DNA of 64,000 bases, from assembly GCF_005503145.1 (NCBI RefSeq), contig NZ_SCNV01000017.1, forward strand, positions 79,747-143,746, written 5' to 3'. Below, in pieces: positions 17,492 through 26,348 of this stretch (position 1 is the first letter of the stretch; every line of letters starts with the position of its first letter). Below the pieces are notes generated by a model. It made no database searches and was not told the DNA's origin. It saw nothing but the letters and a program-made list of their open reading frames with translations. The stretch comes from Burkholderia sp. 4M9327F10 (GTDB taxonomy: Bacteria > Pseudomonadota > Gammaproteobacteria > Burkholderiales > Burkholderiaceae). Position numbers and translations under genes: made by a program.

Positions 17492-19627
17492 ATGGTAACC
17501 ACCCCCCAGGATCATGCATCGGAGCCTGTGCAGGATGCAGGGCTCGCCGCGCTCGTGCTGGTTGCGCGGTTTCATGGCATTGCAGCGGACGCCGCCCAGC
17601 TACGTCACGCGGCGGCGCTCGGAAGTGGGCTGTTTTCCGCGACCGATCTGGTACAGAGCGCCCGGTCCATCGGACTGAAGGCGCGCATCGTGCCGTTGCG
17701 CATTGACCGGCTTGCCAGGATTGCGCTTCCTGCACTCGCGTTCGACCGCAACGGCAGCCACTTCATCATTGCGCGCTTGGACGGCGCAAAGATCCTGATC
17801 CTCGAACCCTCGCAGCCGTCACCCACCCTCATTACCGGCGACGAACTGGGTGAGCGCGCCAGCGGCAACCTCATTCTCGTGGCGTCGCGCGCCTCGCTCT
17901 CGGGCCAGCTCGCGCACTTCGACTTTTCCTGGTTCATCCCGGCAATCGTCAAATACCGGCGCTTGTTGCTTGAAGTGCTGTTCGTGTCGATCGTATTGCA
18001 GCTGTTCGGCCTGATATCGCCGTTGATGTTTCAGGTCGTGATGGACAAGGTGCTCGTGAACCGGGCATTCAGCACGCTGAACGTCGTCTGCATCGCTCTA
18101 CTCGCCTCGGGCCTGTTCGAGGCCCTGCTCACTGGTTTGCGCAACTACGTACTCTCGCATACCACCAACCGTATCGACGTCGAACTGGGCGCGCGTCTGT
18201 TTCGCCATCTGCTCGCCTTACCCATTGCGTATTTCAACAGTCGCCGCGTCGGTGAGACCGTGGCGCGCGTGCGCGAACTCGAAAATATCCGCAGTTTCCT
18301 GACCGGACAGGCGCTGACCGCGGCGATTGATCTTCTCTTCTCGATCGTCTTCATCGCGGTGATGTGCCTCTACAGCGTCTGGCTGACACTGATCGTGGTG
18401 ATCTCGCTGCCTGTCTATGGCGCGATCTCGGCGGGGCTGAACCCCGTCCTGCGCGCGCGATTGAACGAGAAGTTCGCCCGGGGAGCCGATAACCAGTCGT
18501 TTCTCGTCGAAGCGGTATCGGGTGCCGAGACCGTCAAGTCGATGGCGCTCGAACCGCAGTTCACCCGCCGCTGGGACAGCCAGCTCGCCGCCTATGTCGC
18601 CACGAGCTTCCGGGCGAATGCCGTTGGCAACGTCGGGCAGCAACTGATCCAGGTGGTCGGCAAGCTGGTGACGGTCGCGACGCTCTTCTTCGGTGCGAAG
18701 CTCGTGATCGAAAGCCGTCTCACGGTGGGGGAACTGATTGCCTTCAACATGATGTCCCAGCGCGTGGCGGCTCCGGTGCTGCGGCTTGCGCAGCTCTGGC
18801 AGGATTTCCAGCAGGTGGGGATTTCGATGGGGCGGCTGGGAGACATCCTGAATACGCGTAGCGAAATTCCGGCGAGCCGGCAGGCGGCGCCCGCTGTCAA
18901 GGGGGAGATCAGTTTCGAGGACGTACGCTTTCGCTACCGCCCCGATGGCCCGCTGATCCTGGATGGCATCACGCTTCACATCCAGCCGGGCGAAGTGATC
19001 GGTATTGTCGGCCGGTCGGGATCGGGCAAGAGCACGCTCACGAAGCTGCTGCAGCGGCTCTATGTACCGGAGCACGGCCGGGTGAAGGTTGACGGCATTG
19101 ATCTGCTGCTCGCCGATCCTGCGTGGCTGCGCCGGCAGATTGGCGTCGTGCTTCAGGAAAACCTTCTGTTCAACCGTTCGATCCGCGAGAACATCGCGGT
19201 AATCGATCCCGGACTGTCGCTGGATGCGGTCATGCACGCGGCCCAACTGGCCGGTGCGCACGAGTTTATTACCGAGCTGGCCGAAGGGTACGACACGATC
19301 GTCGGTGAACATGGCTCGACCCTGTCGGGTGGTCAGCGTCAACGGATCGCGATTGCGCGTGCGCTCGTGACCAATCCCCGGATCCTGATCTTCGATGAGG
19401 CGACCAGCGCCCTCGACTTCGAGACCGAGCGGGTGATCCAGAACAACATGCGCGCGATGTGCGCTGGACGCACGGTAATCATCATTGCGCATCGGCTCAC
19501 GGCCGTGCGTCACGCCGATCATATCGTGGCGCTTGACCGGGGGAAGGTAGTCGAGCGGGGCGCGCACGCCGAACTGGTCAGCAAGGGTGGTTACTACGCC
19601 CATCTGGTCTCGTTACAGAACGGGTGA
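17492..19627 (+). CDS. type I secretion ABC transporter/permease (HlyB family)
   Basis: 711 residues, the normal length for HlyB-type exporters. Residues about 10-130 are a C39 peptidase-like domain without the catalytic Cys: the active-site region reads QDAGLAALV where peptidases have a DCG-type motif, so it should bind rather than cleave the substrate, as in HlyB. Six membrane helices follow (about 150-430). The nucleotide-binding domain has Walker A GRSGSGKST (about 507-515), signature LSGGQRQR (about 610-617), Walker B ILIFDEATSALD (about 631-642) and the H-loop in IIIAHRL. It forms the inner membrane part of the exporter with the next two genes and its natural substrate is presumably the giant protein. 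Its stop overlaps the GTG start of the HlyD gene. Confidence 0.93.
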   Translation: MVTTPQDHASEPVQDAGLAALVLVARFHGIAADAAQLRHAAALGSGLFSATDLVQSARSIGLKARIVPLRIDRLARIALPALAFDRNGSHFIIARLDGAKILILEPSQPSPTLITGDELGERASGNLILVASRASLSGQLAHFDFSWFIPAIVKYRRLLLEVLFVSIVLQLFGLISPLMFQVVMDKVLVNRAFSTLNVVCIALLASGLFEALLTGLRNYVLSHTTNRIDVELGARLFRHLLALPIAYFNSRRVGETVARVRELENIRSFLTGQALTAAIDLLFSIVFIAVMCLYSVWLTLIVVISLPVYGAISAGLNPVLRARLNEKFARGADNQSFLVEAVSGAETVKSMALEPQFTRRWDSQLAAYVATSFRANAVGNVGQQLIQVVGKLVTVATLFFGAKLVIESRLTVGELIAFNMMSQRVAAPVLRLAQLWQDFQQVGISMGRLGDILNTRSEIPASRQAAPAVKGEISFEDVRFRYRPDGPLILDGITLHIQPGEVIGIVGRSGSGKSTLTKLLQRLYVPEHGRVKVDGIDLLLADPAWLRRQIGVVLQENLLFNRSIRENIAVIDPGLSLDAVMHAAQLAGAHEFITELAEGYDTIVGEHGSTLSGGQRQRIAIARALVTNPRILIFDEATSALDFETERVIQNNMRAMCAGRTVIIIAHRLTAVRHADHIVALDRGKVVERGAHAELVSKGGYYAHLVSLQNG

Positions 19628-21054
19628 GAACCATGTACTCATACCGCCTCCAGGCGTTTGCCGCCCTGTGTTCCCGCTATGCAACCGCATTTCGCTCGGC
19701 GTGGGCGATGCGCGCGCAGCTCGATTCGCCCACGCGTCACCGGCACGAACTGCAGTTTCTTCCCGCACAGCTCGAACTGGTTGAAACGCCCGTTCACCCG
19801 GCCCCTCAATGGACCATGCGCATCATTGTCGCGCTGGCCCTCACGGTAGTGGCGATGGCGGCCTTCGGCAGGCTTGACATCGTTGCGTCGGCGAAAGGAA
19901 AGCTGGCGCCCGATGCGCACGTGAAGGTCATCCAGCCGGCAATCACAGGCGTCGTCAGACGCATTGCCGTCCATGACGGAGAGCGTGTCGTACCCGGGCA
20001 ATTATTAATGGAACTGGATACCACCCAGGCAGCGGCGGACGCCGACAAGGCCCGTACGTCGAAGATCGACGCCGCCCTCGCGATGGTGCGCGCGCAGACG
20101 TTACTGTCAGCGCAGCAGTCCGGTGTGGCCCCTCTGGTCCCGTCCGTGCCGGATGCGTCGGCTGCTGATCAGGAGCAGAACCAGCATTACGCCGACGGAC
20201 AGTATCGCGAGTACGCGGACAAGCTGCTCAGTGCAAAAAATGAACTGCTCAAGCGCCAGGCTGAACTCGACAGCACGCGACAGGAAATTGCGAAACTGGT
20301 AGCGACCGCCCCACTGGCGCGTCAGCAGGCGGATAACTACCGCGCGCTGGTGGCGCAGAAGTACGTTGCCAGCAACGATTACCTCGACAAGGAGCGCACG
20401 GCACTCGAACAGGAGCACGAGCTTGCTGCACAGCGCGCGCATGCGAATGAACTCGCCGAAGGTATCGCCGAACAGCGCGCCGATATCGACTCGATCACGT
20501 CGCAGTTCCGGCGTGAACAGCTCGATGCGTACGACAAGGCACAGCAGCAGTGGGCGCAGAACCGGGATGACCAGACCAAGGCGGACACCCGGCAGAAGCT
20601 GCTTAGCCTGACCGCGCCCGTGGCCGGTACTGTGCAGCAACTGTCGATCCACACCCTGGGCGGGGTCGTGACCACCGCGCAGTCGCTCATGGAAATCGTA
20701 CCGGATGATACGGTCGAGGTTGAGGCGAACGTCGAGAACAGGGATATTGGTTTTGTGAATGTCGGCCAGACGGCCATCGTCAAGATCGAGGCGTTTCCGT
20801 ACACACGCTACGGCTATCTGACGGGGCAGGTGATTTCGGTGTCGAACGATGCGACGCAGGACAGGAAACTCGGACTGATGTTTCCGGCGCGTGTACGTCT
20901 TGCAACGAACCGGATCCACGTCGAGAACAAGTGGGTCAACCTGACGCCGGGCATGGAGGTGACCGTCGAGATCAGGACCGGAAAGCGCAGTGTGGCGCAG
21001 TATTTCCTGGGGCCGCTGGTCCAGACGGCTCAGGAGAGCATGCGTGAACGATAG
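19624..21054 (+). CDS. HlyD-family periplasmic adaptor of type I secretion
   Basis: 476 residues. One membrane helix near residues 63-82 (TMRIIVALALTVVAMAAFG), then a biotinyl-lipoyl-like half motif (KVIQPAITGVVRRIAVHDGERVVPG), a long coiled coil (about 125-325) including a Gln/Ala-rich stretch, a second lipoyl half (LTAPVAGTVQQLSIHTLGGVV) and a beta-barrel segment (VEVEANVENRDIGFVNVGQ). This is the standard membrane fusion protein order. The GTG at 19624 overlaps the ABC gene stop (GTGA); an ATG three codons later (19633) is an equally possible start. It connects the ABC transporter to the outer membrane channel encoded next. Confidence 0.92.
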   Translation: MRTMYSYRLQAFAALCSRYATAFRSAWAMRAQLDSPTRHRHELQFLPAQLELVETPVHPAPQWTMRIIVALALTVVAMAAFGRLDIVASAKGKLAPDAHVKVIQPAITGVVRRIAVHDGERVVPGQLLMELDTTQAAADADKARTSKIDAALAMVRAQTLLSAQQSGVAPLVPSVPDASAADQEQNQHYADGQYREYADKLLSAKNELLKRQAELDSTRQEIAKLVATAPLARQQADNYRALVAQKYVASNDYLDKERTALEQEHELAAQRAHANELAEGIAEQRADIDSITSQFRREQLDAYDKAQQQWAQNRDDQTKADTRQKLLSLTAPVAGTVQQLSIHTLGGVVTTAQSLMEIVPDDTVEVEANVENRDIGFVNVGQTAIVKIEAFPYTRYGYLTGQVISVSNDATQDRKLGLMFPARVRLATNRIHVENKWVNLTPGMEVTVEIRTGKRSVAQYFLGPLVQTAQESMRER

Positions 21055-22528
21055 ACGGATTCGAAAGGCCTCCAGTGTCAGTTTGTTCTTCGTGTTGTCG
21101 CTGTCTGTTTCGGCATCCTGCCAGGCGTGGGAGTTTGATCCTCTGCTTGCGAACCGGCATGTGCCGGTCACCGCAGCCGCGTCAATGTCCGGCGACGAAA
21201 GCTTGCGCATCTGTGTATTCGGTGCGCTTCCCGATCCTTTGCCGCTGGAGGAGGCGGTCGAACGGGCATTGTGCAACAACCCGAAGACGCGGGAATCGTG
21301 GGCGAACGTCAAGATCGCGGCGGCCGACGTCGGTGCTGCGCGTGGAGCGTACCTGCCGACGGTTTCCGGAAACTGGCAGGGCGTACGTGATGACACCAGG
21401 ACCGACGTGATCGGGCACCCGGAATTCAGCTCGAACTACCGCAATAGCGTACTGCGGACCGAAAGCGTGTCATTGAACTGGGTGCTGTATGACTTCGGCG
21501 GTCGGGCAGCGGCCCTGGCGAACGCCAATTCCTTGCTCGTAGCGGCAAGGGCGAGCCAGCAGGCAGCGCTGGAAACAGCATTCGCTGCTGTGGCAAAGGA
21601 CTATTACGCGGCGCAGGCTGCGCAGGGGGCGTACGTCGCGTCGCAGGAGATCGAGCAGACCGCCCATGACAGCTTCAGGGCTGCAACGGGACGCGTGGAT
21701 AAAGGTGTCGCGCCGATCAGCGACGAACTGCAGGCGCAAACGTCGTGGGCAGAAGCGGTGACCAACCGTACCAAGGCAAATGGGGACTGGCAGACCGCTT
21801 TGGGCACCCTCGATTCGGATATGGACCTCGACGCTAGTACCCCTGTCACGCTGCCCGTGGTGGGCGATGGCGTGAAGCCGGATGCGGAGTTCTTGGAATC
21901 GGTTGATGAACTGATACAGGAGGCGAAGCGGTCTCACCCCAGTGTGCTCGCCGCGCAGGCCCAGCTTGAGGCAGCCGCGCAGAAAGTAAAAGAGACCCGT
22001 GCCGAGGGATTGCCAAGCCTGAGTCTTGTTGCGAAGTACAGCTGGAACAATCAGCCGACGACGCTTGAAGTGGGGATTCCGCAGTTTCCAACAAACGGAC
22101 GCGAGTGGTACCTGGGATTTCAGGTCACGATTCCGATCTTCGAAGGCTTTACGCGGACGTACCAGATCCATGAGGCCGAAGCGAAGACCGAGCTGCAGCG
22201 CGATACGCTCAACGAAGTCGAGCAGCAGGTGGGGCTTGACGTATGGACGAGCTACCAGGCAGTGAAGACGGCGACAGACAATCTGGATAACACCGCGATG
22301 CAGCTGGATGTCGCGAGCCGGTCCTATGAGGCGGCCCAACGTCGATACCAGGTGGGCGTGGGCAACATCCTGGAACTGCTCAACGCGCAGTCATCACTTG
22401 CTGCAGCGAAGCGGGAACGCATCCAGTCACTGACCGACTGGCGATCGGCGCGGCTTCAGCTCGCGGCGAAGCTTGGCAGGCTGGGAATGTCGAGCATCAC
22501 CGACGAATTGCCCCTGGATGCGAGATGA
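21044..22528 (+). CDS. TolC-family outer membrane channel of type I secretion
   Basis: 494 residues including a signal peptide (basic start, then VSLFFVLSLSVSASCQA). Two outer membrane efflux repeats follow, each with ALCNNPKTRE / AKRSHPSVLAAQAQLEAA type helices, SLNWVLYDFGGRAAAL in the first and TIPIFEGFTRTYQI in the second, and the closing RYQVGVGNILELLNAQSSLAAAKRE. The GTG at 21044 is the best start: it overlaps the end of the HlyD gene by 11 bp, is preceded by AGGAGA with six bases of spacing, and begins at a proper signal peptide; a longer frame from 20990 would place 18 odd residues in front. It completes the tripartite exporter. A decayed copy of its 3' end is found about 2.8 kb downstream (25235-25342). 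Confidence 0.92.
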   Translation: MNDRRIRKASSVSLFFVLSLSVSASCQAWEFDPLLANRHVPVTAAASMSGDESLRICVFGALPDPLPLEEAVERALCNNPKTRESWANVKIAAADVGAARGAYLPTVSGNWQGVRDDTRTDVIGHPEFSSNYRNSVLRTESVSLNWVLYDFGGRAAALANANSLLVAARASQQAALETAFAAVAKDYYAAQAAQGAYVASQEIEQTAHDSFRAATGRVDKGVAPISDELQAQTSWAEAVTNRTKANGDWQTALGTLDSDMDLDASTPVTLPVVGDGVKPDAEFLESVDELIQEAKRSHPSVLAAQAQLEAAAQKVKETRAEGLPSLSLVAKYSWNNQPTTLEVGIPQFPTNGREWYLGFQVTIPIFEGFTRTYQIHEAEAKTELQRDTLNEVEQQVGLDVWTSYQAVKTATDNLDNTAMQLDVASRSYEAAQRRYQVGVGNILELLNAQSSLAAAKRERIQSLTDWRSARLQLAAKLGRLGMSSITDELPLDAR

Positions 22529-22696
22529 TGCCATCGGATACGAGTCCCCGCAGCCATCAGGGCCTGCGAGTCCTTGTGTGCCGGAGTTGCCGGTTGATGT
22601 ACCCGATACTGACCGGTACTTAGCTAGTCCTCTCGGCAGTACAAAATCGATTAATCCGGCCGCCTGCTGGGCAACAATGTCTTCGGGGAACCCAAA

Positions 22697-24916
22697 ATGA
22701 TGTGGATAGTTGGTGTCGGAACTTATCTGTGTTGCGGCAACCCTCTCAGGAGCGGGCTAAAGGGTTTGGTGCGCCGCGCATTTGGCGTCACTTCGTTACT
22801 GCTTTATCTGTCGTTGCAAATCCCCCTGGCACATGCTGCATGCGCTGACACGGAGCAGACCGTGCCATGCGTCGAGGTTCCGCATGATCCGAACGACGAG
22901 CGTATCCTCGCCACGTTGCAATTTCCTGGTCGGTGGATGCTCCAATACGGCGTTTCCGCGGACGGTCGTTACGTCTATGCGGTTACCTCCGGTGTGCGGC
23001 AAACCGGTGCTGGTGACCGGGACGGGAATACTCGGTTGATTGCTTATGACGTCTCGAACCCTGAGTACCCCCGTCAGACCTCCAGCCTGGATCTGCACGA
23101 CGCCGGGCTCGACCAGTTCGTCGTCCGAGGTAACGTAGCTTTCGTGATACGGCGCGACGACAGGGTATTGAACCGGAACTCACACTTCGTTGTCATCGAC
23201 CTTGGGGATCCATCGCAGCCGAAGCTCGCCGTTCGTTACGACTCGCCGCCAGACTCGCCCTTTGCATGGGCGCAGGTATCGGCCGACGGCAATACTGTGG
23301 CATTGCATCCCCAATTCGGTCCGGTTAGCGGTGCGACGACGTATGTCGATGTAGCGGACCGCCAGCGACCCGAAGTGCGAACAGATCTACCGGCTGAAAT
23401 AACATTCTTTGCTTCCAGGACCGCTGCAGGTTTGTCCGATCCGCTGTCAGCGCCGGCCGTGCAGCCGATCGGGCAGGCAGGGGTCTTTATTGCCGGATCG
23501 TATACCCAGGCAGACGTCATCGATATTTTTACCACGCGTGCGCCGCCGTTCGATGTCGACCGTCTACGTGCGACCTACAAAGCGATGCTCAAGGAGCAGG
23601 ACGACTGTCTGTCTGGCAAGCTGGAACCCTTTTGTCTGCGTCACCCAGACCCATCCCAGCTGGAATTCGCAGGTGTTCGCCAGTTACTCAGCGCTTTACC
23701 ATCTGGTATGGCACAAGCGGAACGCGTTCTTATACTCAACGACTACGGTTTCTGGTTGGCAGCGGCCGTTACCCCACGCACGCAGGAATCCGTATCGGTC
23801 CTCGAGCAGGTGGTTCTCCTGGATCCGCAACGTAGTGTCGCATGGTTGAATCTCGGTGATGCGGCGCGCCAGGCATTGCTGGGTGCGAACGATGACGATA
23901 TCAAGGCACTTTACTGGAGCAAAGCGAATGCGGCTTACCAGCGCTACAAGGTACTGACCGGCAAGCTCCCGGCAGACCGACTCACTCTGACACGCTTCGA
24001 TCTTCCGGCCGTGAGATCTTCGGCAAGTGATGTCTGCGATTACGTAGCCGAAGCATTCAGCACCGACAACGGCGATGCTATCTCGGCGACGGAGGGTGAT
24101 TTCCTCCGCAATGGAAACAAGGTGTCGTTTGCGGTGCGCTACAACATGGGTTCGTGCGCAACAAAGTCGATAAAGGTAAAAGGTGAGGAGGATCAGGAGC
24201 CGCCGGAACTTCAGATGGATGGATCAGACGGTGGAACGGCTTTTGACGATGTCCGCGTGATTCCTTTCAGGGGAACGGCTTATGCACTATCGGTGATCGA
24301 TGGTGGGCCGTACGAGGTCGTTTCGCCGTATCACGGTCATGTATGTAGCTTCAGGCGAACGTTCAAACCCCACCTGGCTGAAAACGCATCTCCTGCCTTG
24401 TGTCAGGCTTTTCTTGGCGGGAGTGAAATCACAAAGCTGCCCTGGTCGACAGAGCACGCATCAGCGATCCCCAGGGCATTGGTCGACGATCCCGGCATCG
24501 TACCGAACGAGGCGGGTTTTGATGGAACCGCGGTCGTCGATCTCGCTGGTGATGGCCAACCACTGCAAGTGGGTCATTTCGATCTGGTATGGACGGGCGG
24601 ATGCACATGCAGTGAGGGGGGCGTCGCATTGCTGACTGGCAACTCGATGGACAACAGTCAGTCCAACAAAGGACTGCTCGACCTTCAGCACATATACCGG
24701 ACTACCTGGGGCAAGGGTTGGGCAATGTGTGCTGGCAGCGACTCGGAACTCGTTCGTATTGACGGGCGCGAATATGTACAACAACACAGCGGGAGGTTCG
24801 CGCTCGAGGGCCACCCCGCTTCACGGGCGTTACTGGAGCTGAAAAACGGCGCTTTCCAGCGGGTGTGTCGTGTAGAGCAAATTCCGATCTATGTTGCGGA
24901 CCGTAAGCCCAGGTAG
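22697..24916 (+). CDS. exported protein of unknown function with beta-propeller-like N-terminal half
   Basis: 739 residues. A hydrophobic signal sequence sits at about 25-48 (VRRAFGVTSLLLYLSLQIPLAHA); the start could be later than the ATG-ATG at 22697. Residues about 70-290 have alternating strands such as MLQYGVSADGRYVYAVTSG, TRLIAYDVSNPEYPRQ, HFVVIDLGDPSQPKL and AWAQVSADGNTVALHP, which recall LVIVD or WD-type propeller blades. A middle part (about 355-430) has a TPR-like helix pair (AWLNLGDAARQAL ... KANAAYQRYKVL). The C-terminal third has several Cys. I do not recognise the family. It lies 168 bp behind tolC in the same direction, between tolC and the tolC remnant, so it may be cargo tied to the secretion locus. 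Confidence 0.6.
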   Translation: MMWIVGVGTYLCCGNPLRSGLKGLVRRAFGVTSLLLYLSLQIPLAHAACADTEQTVPCVEVPHDPNDERILATLQFPGRWMLQYGVSADGRYVYAVTSGVRQTGAGDRDGNTRLIAYDVSNPEYPRQTSSLDLHDAGLDQFVVRGNVAFVIRRDDRVLNRNSHFVVIDLGDPSQPKLAVRYDSPPDSPFAWAQVSADGNTVALHPQFGPVSGATTYVDVADRQRPEVRTDLPAEITFFASRTAAGLSDPLSAPAVQPIGQAGVFIAGSYTQADVIDIFTTRAPPFDVDRLRATYKAMLKEQDDCLSGKLEPFCLRHPDPSQLEFAGVRQLLSALPSGMAQAERVLILNDYGFWLAAAVTPRTQESVSVLEQVVLLDPQRSVAWLNLGDAARQALLGANDDDIKALYWSKANAAYQRYKVLTGKLPADRLTLTRFDLPAVRSSASDVCDYVAEAFSTDNGDAISATEGDFLRNGNKVSFAVRYNMGSCATKSIKVKGEEDQEPPELQMDGSDGGTAFDDVRVIPFRGTAYALSVIDGGPYEVVSPYHGHVCSFRRTFKPHLAENASPALCQAFLGGSEITKLPWSTEHASAIPRALVDDPGIVPNEAGFDGTAVVDLAGDGQPLQVGHFDLVWTGGCTCSEGGVALLTGNSMDNSQSNKGLLDLQHIYRTTWGKGWAMCAGSDSELVRIDGREYVQQHSGRFALEGHPASRALLELKNGAFQRVCRVEQIPIYVADRKPR

Positions 24917-25234
24917 CATCTGCCAGACTAGCGGCGAGCCTACCATTGTCCTCGGTTAGAGAATTCGGAGATGACGGATTTTCGCTATCTGGGGCAAGCG
25001 TTTCAGGATCGCTTTTCAAGCTGTGCTCATAACTGACTCGATAATCCACGGTGCCGCCCCAGAGAACTTTTGTTGCACCCGAGAAGCTATCAGTGGCGAC
25101 GTTGCTCCACCGTACTTCTGGCGTCGTTGGAGCGATGCGCTCGAAAGCCTGGAGCGTTGCATGACGAGACTTCGTGGCTGGTTCCTATCGGTGGAGTGTA
25201 TTGTCGGTGACGCATTCGGCGGTTGACTGACTGA
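24917..25234. other. 318-bp stretch without a convincing gene
   Basis: The only frame of note (25023-25226, 67 codons, plus strand) has no recognisable product, no good ribosome site and composition like the surrounding non-coding DNA. The right end runs into the tolC remnant. I see no RNA gene or clear promoter here; the stretch may be further decayed sequence. Confidence 0.5.
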
Positions 25235-25342
25235 CGATCAGCGAGGCTTCAATTTGCGGCGAAGCATGGCAGGCTGGACATGAGCAGCATGTCTATGGAC
25301 CGGCAGCGCGAACGCCGGCTATATCCGGGAGATTTCACATGA
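25235..25342 (+). pseudogene. decayed duplicate of the 3' end of the tolC-like gene
   Basis: In one frame, immediately after a stop at 25232-25234, the sequence encodes RSARLQFAAKHGRLDMSS. The end of the intact TolC-like protein (about 22442-22495) reads RSARLQLAAKLGRLGMSS, giving 15 identities over 18 residues, and the DNA aligns without gaps over this stretch. A short upstream match (ACTGAC ... GATC) suggests the alignment continues weakly to the left with a 4-base deletion. After MSS the two diverge and the remnant frame runs on to a stop that overlaps the next gene's start (ATGA at 25339-25342). Only the last few percent of the gene is left, so it cannot make a channel. It marks a past duplication or replacement event. 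Confidence 0.78.
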
Positions 25343-25923
25343 GCATTTTCACTAACCTGGCAAGGCTTCAGACCATGATGCCCTTCGAGGCACTATTGGA
25401 CGCAGTCGGCGCAGAATGTCAGCCGTCTGATGGTGGTTGGATTTCGGTCGGTCATCAATTTCTGGCGCGTGTCGATTCGCACGGGGTGCTTGGACGCCTC
25501 GAGTTTGATTACAGATTTCCCGCTACGATCTCAGTCTTCGGTTTTCGTATCAGCATGACTCTCGACGAGGTCATGGCCAACGTCCTCGACTTTCGCATGC
25601 TCCCCCGGAAGCTGCCCAATACAAATTCGTTTTATGTCGCCAGGACGGCGAGAGGTGACGATATCCTGGTTGAGGTTAATAAAACTGGTCTCGTTCGCCG
25701 AGTTACGTTTGAGCGGCCAGGTTTGCTCTATGCTGAGGGGAACAGGTATAAGGCCGAACGTGTCGAGGTGAGAGCGTCAGACTACGCAGATACATCCGAG
25801 ATGCTGTGGGAGTGGGCAGCAAGACAGACGTTCGAGTCCGATTACCTTTCTATTTTGGTTACGCGAAATGGCTATCTGAGGAAGCAACGCCCGACGACTG
25901 GCATCTTGCCGTCCCTCAAGTGA
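25339..25923 (+). CDS. hypothetical protein, possibly frameshifted into the DUF4274 ORF
   Basis: 194 residues, cytoplasmic, mixed alpha/beta, no motif I recognise. The start overlaps the stop of the tolC remnant frame and has GGGAGA seven bases upstream, so translation is likely. Its last 40 codons overlap the beginning of the next frame, which carries the DUF4274 domain. The residues before the overlap (YADTSEMLWEWAARQTF) look like an ordinary helix, while the tail after it (LSILVTRNGYLRKQRPTTG) is not obviously domain-like. A single frameshift near 25830-25900 would fuse the two into one protein of about 330 residues. It could be an immunity or effector-associated protein given its location, but nothing in the sequence proves that. 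Confidence 0.5.
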   Translation: MSIFTNLARLQTMMPFEALLDAVGAECQPSDGGWISVGHQFLARVDSHGVLGRLEFDYRFPATISVFGFRISMTLDEVMANVLDFRMLPRKLPNTNSFYVARTARGDDILVEVNKTGLVRRVTFERPGLLYAEGNRYKAERVEVRASDYADTSEMLWEWAARQTFESDYLSILVTRNGYLRKQRPTTGILPSLK

Positions 25924-26348
25924 ATTGGGGCTTCGGACTCGAACCTCTTCATTGGATCATCAGACGGCCGGATTGTGATAAGGCAACGGCCCTTACGGCT
26001 TTCTATCTGACGAGACCCGGGCAGTTTCTGGATGATCATGGCGATCGAAGCAGGGTTGCCACTCATGACCTCGATTCTTTCGATCTTGTAGCTGAGATAC
26101 GCCATCGTTTTCTGGATGGGTTCTACACTCGGTCCGAGTTCTCGTTTGATGGTGAGAATGCCGTTCGAAACGAGGCATACCTTCCCGATGAGTTTGATGA
26201 GGAACAGTTCGATCGCTCGGTGCCCAAGGCAATGCGTCTGACGATCCGGGGCCGTGAGGCCGAAGGCGGGGAAAGCGGCGGATGGGGCAGGGGGGACGCC
26301 CGACACGCGTCGACCTTCGAAGCTTGTTCCGCCGGCGATTTCACCTGA
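25806..26348 (+). CDS. DUF4274-domain protein (start uncertain, possible frameshift)
   Basis: The clear part is WLSEEATPDDWHLAVPQVNWGFG followed by LHWIIRRPDCDKATALTAFYLTRP, which matches the DUF4274 pattern I know (WH.fa...NWd.G...l.WIi..p.CDkgTAl..fy). The first in-frame start is a GTG at 25806 and there is no ATG before the domain, so either translation begins at this GTG inside the upstream gene (a 118-bp overlap) or the two frames are one gene broken by an indel. The C-terminus after LTIRGREAEGG is low in complexity and follows a G-rich run (about 26284-26299), another possible frameshift site. DUF4274 proteins are of unknown function, often near polymorphic toxin or type VI loci. Confidence 0.55.
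   Translation: MGVGSKTDVRVRLPFYFGYAKWLSEEATPDDWHLAVPQVNWGFGLEPLHWIIRRPDCDKATALTAFYLTRPGQFLDDHGDRSRVATHDLDSFDLVAEIRHRFLDGFYTRSEFSFDGENAVRNEAYLPDEFDEEQFDRSVPKAMRLTIRGREAEGGESGGWGRGDARHASTFEACSAGDFT

Noticed and set aside
25023..25226. 67-codon frame upstream of the tolC remnant
   Set aside because: No ribosome site, no recognisable product, and it runs into pseudogene sequence.
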